Shown in pieces: positions 4,634-5,716 of a stretch of 5,716 bases of DNA. The notes under the pieces were generated by a model. That model searched no databases. It was given only the letters and a program-made list of their open reading frames with translations, and was not told the origin of the DNA. Within the stretch, counting starts at the first letter, position 1, and each line of letters opens with the position of its first letter. Position numbers and translations under genes: made by a program. Source of the DNA: Chloroflexota bacterium (GTDB taxonomy: Bacteria; Chloroflexota; Dormibacteria; CF-121); the NCBI GenBank assembly GCA_005889285.1, contig VBFF01000089.1, positions 1-5,716 on the forward strand, in the 5' to 3' direction.

Positions 4634-5232
4634 TCTTTCGTCGGGACCGCGAGCAGGATCCCCGCGTTGTCAAGGATCCGCATCGGTTACCGCCCGGGCA
4701 GGTGCTCACGCTGAAGTGGCCGGTGCTGTCATACGGCAGCCCGCCGCGCTACGACATGGACCGCTGGCGCCTGCGCCTCTATGGCGAAGTCGACGCCCCG
4801 ACGACGCTCACCTGGGACCAGGTACGGAAGTTGCCGCTGACGTCGATCAGGGCGGATATGCACTGCGTCACGACCTGGAGCCGGCTCGACAACAACTGGG
4901 AAGGCGTCGCCTTCAAAGACCTGGTGGCGCTGGCCAAGCCACGCGGCAACGCCCACTACGTCATCGCGCATTGCGACGCCGACTACACGACGAGCCTCTC
5001 CGTCGAGATCCTGGCCGATGACGATGTCTTGATCGCCTACCGCCACGACGGCGCCGACCTGACGCCGGACCATGGCGGGCCGTTGCGGTTGGTCGTCCCC
5101 AAGCGCTACGCGTGGAAAAGCGCGAAGTGGCTGGAGGGGCTCGAATGGGTCGAGCACGACCGGCTCGGTTTCTGGGAACGCAACGGCTACAACAACGCCG
5201 CCGATCCCTGGAAGGAGGAACGCTACTGGTAG
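4630..5232 (+). CDS. Sulfite oxidase-like molybdopterin-dependent oxidoreductase (cytoplasmic)
   Basis: A 200-residue protein of the sulfite oxidase / MsrP (YedY) catalytic fold, which binds a molybdopterin cofactor and performs two-electron oxygen-atom transfers. Cys79 in DMHCVTTWS is the molybdenum ligand. RWRLRLYGEVDAPTTLTWDQ (45-64) is the usual lead-in, GGPLRLVVPKRYAWKSAKWL (149-168) the conserved cofactor-binding stretch, and GFWERNGYNNAADPWKEERYW (180-200) the family's C-terminal signature. It lacks the dimerisation domain and haem domain of true sulfite oxidases, and has no twin-arginine or other signal, unlike MsrP; it belongs to the short cytoplasmic subgroup whose substrate is unknown. 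The ATG overlaps the preceding gene's TGA (ATGA). Redox partners are not apparent in the same operon; the divergent membrane protein is a candidate on context alone. Confidence 0.93.
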   Translation: MIFRRDREQDPRVVKDPHRLPPGQVLTLKWPVLSYGSPPRYDMDRWRLRLYGEVDAPTTLTWDQVRKLPLTSIRADMHCVTTWSRLDNNWEGVAFKDLVALAKPRGNAHYVIAHCDADYTTSLSVEILADDDVLIAYRHDGADLTPDHGGPLRLVVPKRYAWKSAKWLEGLEWVEHDRLGFWERNGYNNAADPWKEERYW

Positions 5233-5234
5233 CG
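5221..5234. repeat. Inverted repeat over the stop codon of the oxidoreductase
   Basis: CGCTAC-TG-GTAGCG is a perfect palindromic repeat spanning the TAG at 5230-5232. As RNA it would be a five-bp stem with a four-base loop. No T run follows, and the next gene starts 24 bp on, so it is more likely incidental or a minor mRNA structure than a terminator. Confidence 0.3.
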
Positions 5235-5246
5235 TAGAGGCGGCTA

Positions 5247-5254
5247 GGGAGGGG
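5247..5254 (+). promoter_or_regulatory. Shine-Dalgarno of the last gene
   Basis: GGGAGGGG lies just before the ATG at 5257, with GGAGG (5248-5252) four bases away. It supports this ATG and, with the 24-bp spacing, co-transcription with the oxidoreductase. Confidence 0.75.
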
Positions 5255-5256
5255 CA

Positions 5257-5716
5257 ATGGACAGCACGATCCTGCCGGGGGCGATCGACGAACCGCCACC
5301 CGACATCAAGGTTCCCAGGCCGGGGACAAACCTGTATCGGAGTCCGGCCCGCGTCGGGATCCTTTCGCTGGTTGGCTTCCTGACGTACCCGATCTGGTGG
5401 CGATGGCAGCTCTTCAAATTCACCGGGCGCGAGGCGTTCCCCCGAGCTCGGTCGTTCTGGTGGACTCTGATTCCGATCATTGGCTGGGTCGTGATCTGGG
5501 AGCAGCTCGATGACCTCAAAAAGGCAGCGGCCAATAAAAACATCCGCGTCCGGGCGGGCCTCATCTTCTTGCTGCTCCTCGGCGGATTCCTCGCCGGCTT
5601 CGTCAGATTTCTGGGTGCCAGCCCGTCGCTGGTGGCAGCCGCACTTCTTCTCAGCGCCGTGCTGGCAGCGGTCGGCATCTATCTCGGGCAGCGGTCAATT
5701 GTTGCCTACCTCGCCG
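5257..5716 (+). CDS. Multi-pass membrane protein, possibly DUF4234-like (partial, C-terminus beyond window)
   Basis: The frame from ATG 5257 stays open for 153 codons to the window end. A Pro-rich cytosolic start (1-28) precedes hydrophobic segments at about 32-48, 67-81, 99-118 and 124-143. The layout NLYRSP, a first span ending TYPIWWRW, then GREAFPRARSFWWTLIPIIGW and a polar LDDLKKAA linker recalls DUF4234-type membrane proteins (span ending in Y-x-x-W-W, short amphipathic link, second span). That resemblance is by eye and modest. A strong Shine-Dalgarno and 24-bp spacing place it in the operon with the molybdenum oxidoreductase, but there are no obvious haem- or cofactor-binding residues in the part seen, so a direct electron-transfer role is unsupported. 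Confidence 0.75.
   Translation, partial: MDSTILPGAIDEPPPDIKVPRPGTNLYRSPARVGILSLVGFLTYPIWWRWQLFKFTGREAFPRARSFWWTLIPIIGWVVIWEQLDDLKKAAANKNIRVRAGLIFLLLLGGFLAGFVRFLGASPSLVAAALLLSAVLAAVGIYLGQRSIVAYLA

Noticed and set aside
5244..5678. 144-aa minus-strand frame at the window end
   Set aside because: The plus strand has a strong Shine-Dalgarno and a coherent membrane protein over the same DNA.
1..5716. CRISPR arrays, tRNA or rRNA genes, insertion sequences, prophage or toxin-antitoxin modules
   Set aside because: I looked for repeat-spacer patterns, terminal repeats with transposase motifs and RNA gene signatures and saw none.

Overview
The window is high-GC bacterial chromosomal DNA with short intergenic gaps and ordinary housekeeping genes. 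I see no insertion sequence, phage gene, integrase, CRISPR array, tRNA or rRNA. GC content, several GTG/TTG starts and promoter-like hexamers lying 6-7 nt before starts that lack a Shine-Dalgarno sequence suggest a lineage that uses leaderless mRNAs often, such as Chloroflexota/Dormibacterota or an actinobacterium-like relative. This placement is an inference; no marker gene fixes it.

Layout. Positions 1-330 (-) hold the N-terminal part of a YihY/BrkB-family membrane protein, cut by the window edge. Thirty-seven bp away and divergent is rpiA (368-1054, +), followed after 25 bp by a 62-aa DUF4177-like protein (1080-1268). A 170-bp gap (1269-1438) carries the best sigma70-type promoter in the window (TTGACG, 17 bp, TATACT) and a perfect 9-bp hairpin in the predicted leader. 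It drives an unrecognised 136-aa helical protein (1439-1849), then a DUF971 protein (about 1896-2207) that has no ATG, GTG or TTG start. Three bp further, convergent, is thioredoxin (2211-2564, -). Upstream of thioredoxin on the same strand is a membrane-anchored CAP-domain (YkwD-like) protein (2666-3358, TTG start). Next comes an unrecognised eight-helix membrane protein (3480-4349, -). Only 23 bp separate its start from a divergent plus-strand run: an 86-aa orphan (4373-4633), overlapping by ATGA a cytoplasmic sulfite-oxidase-fold molybdopterin oxidoreductase (4630-5232), then a multi-pass membrane protein that runs off the end (5257-5716).

Functional reading. RpiA is in the non-oxidative pentose phosphate pathway, thioredoxin in thiol redox, and DUF971 belongs to a family linked to Fe-S/metal handling. 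The molybdenum enzyme with its coupled small protein, opposite an unknown polytopic membrane protein, is the part most likely to be a little-described redox module. The evidence for that is context only. The points most worth following are the start-less DUF971 reading frame, the leader with promoter plus hairpin, and the back-to-back promoters squeezed into 23 bp.
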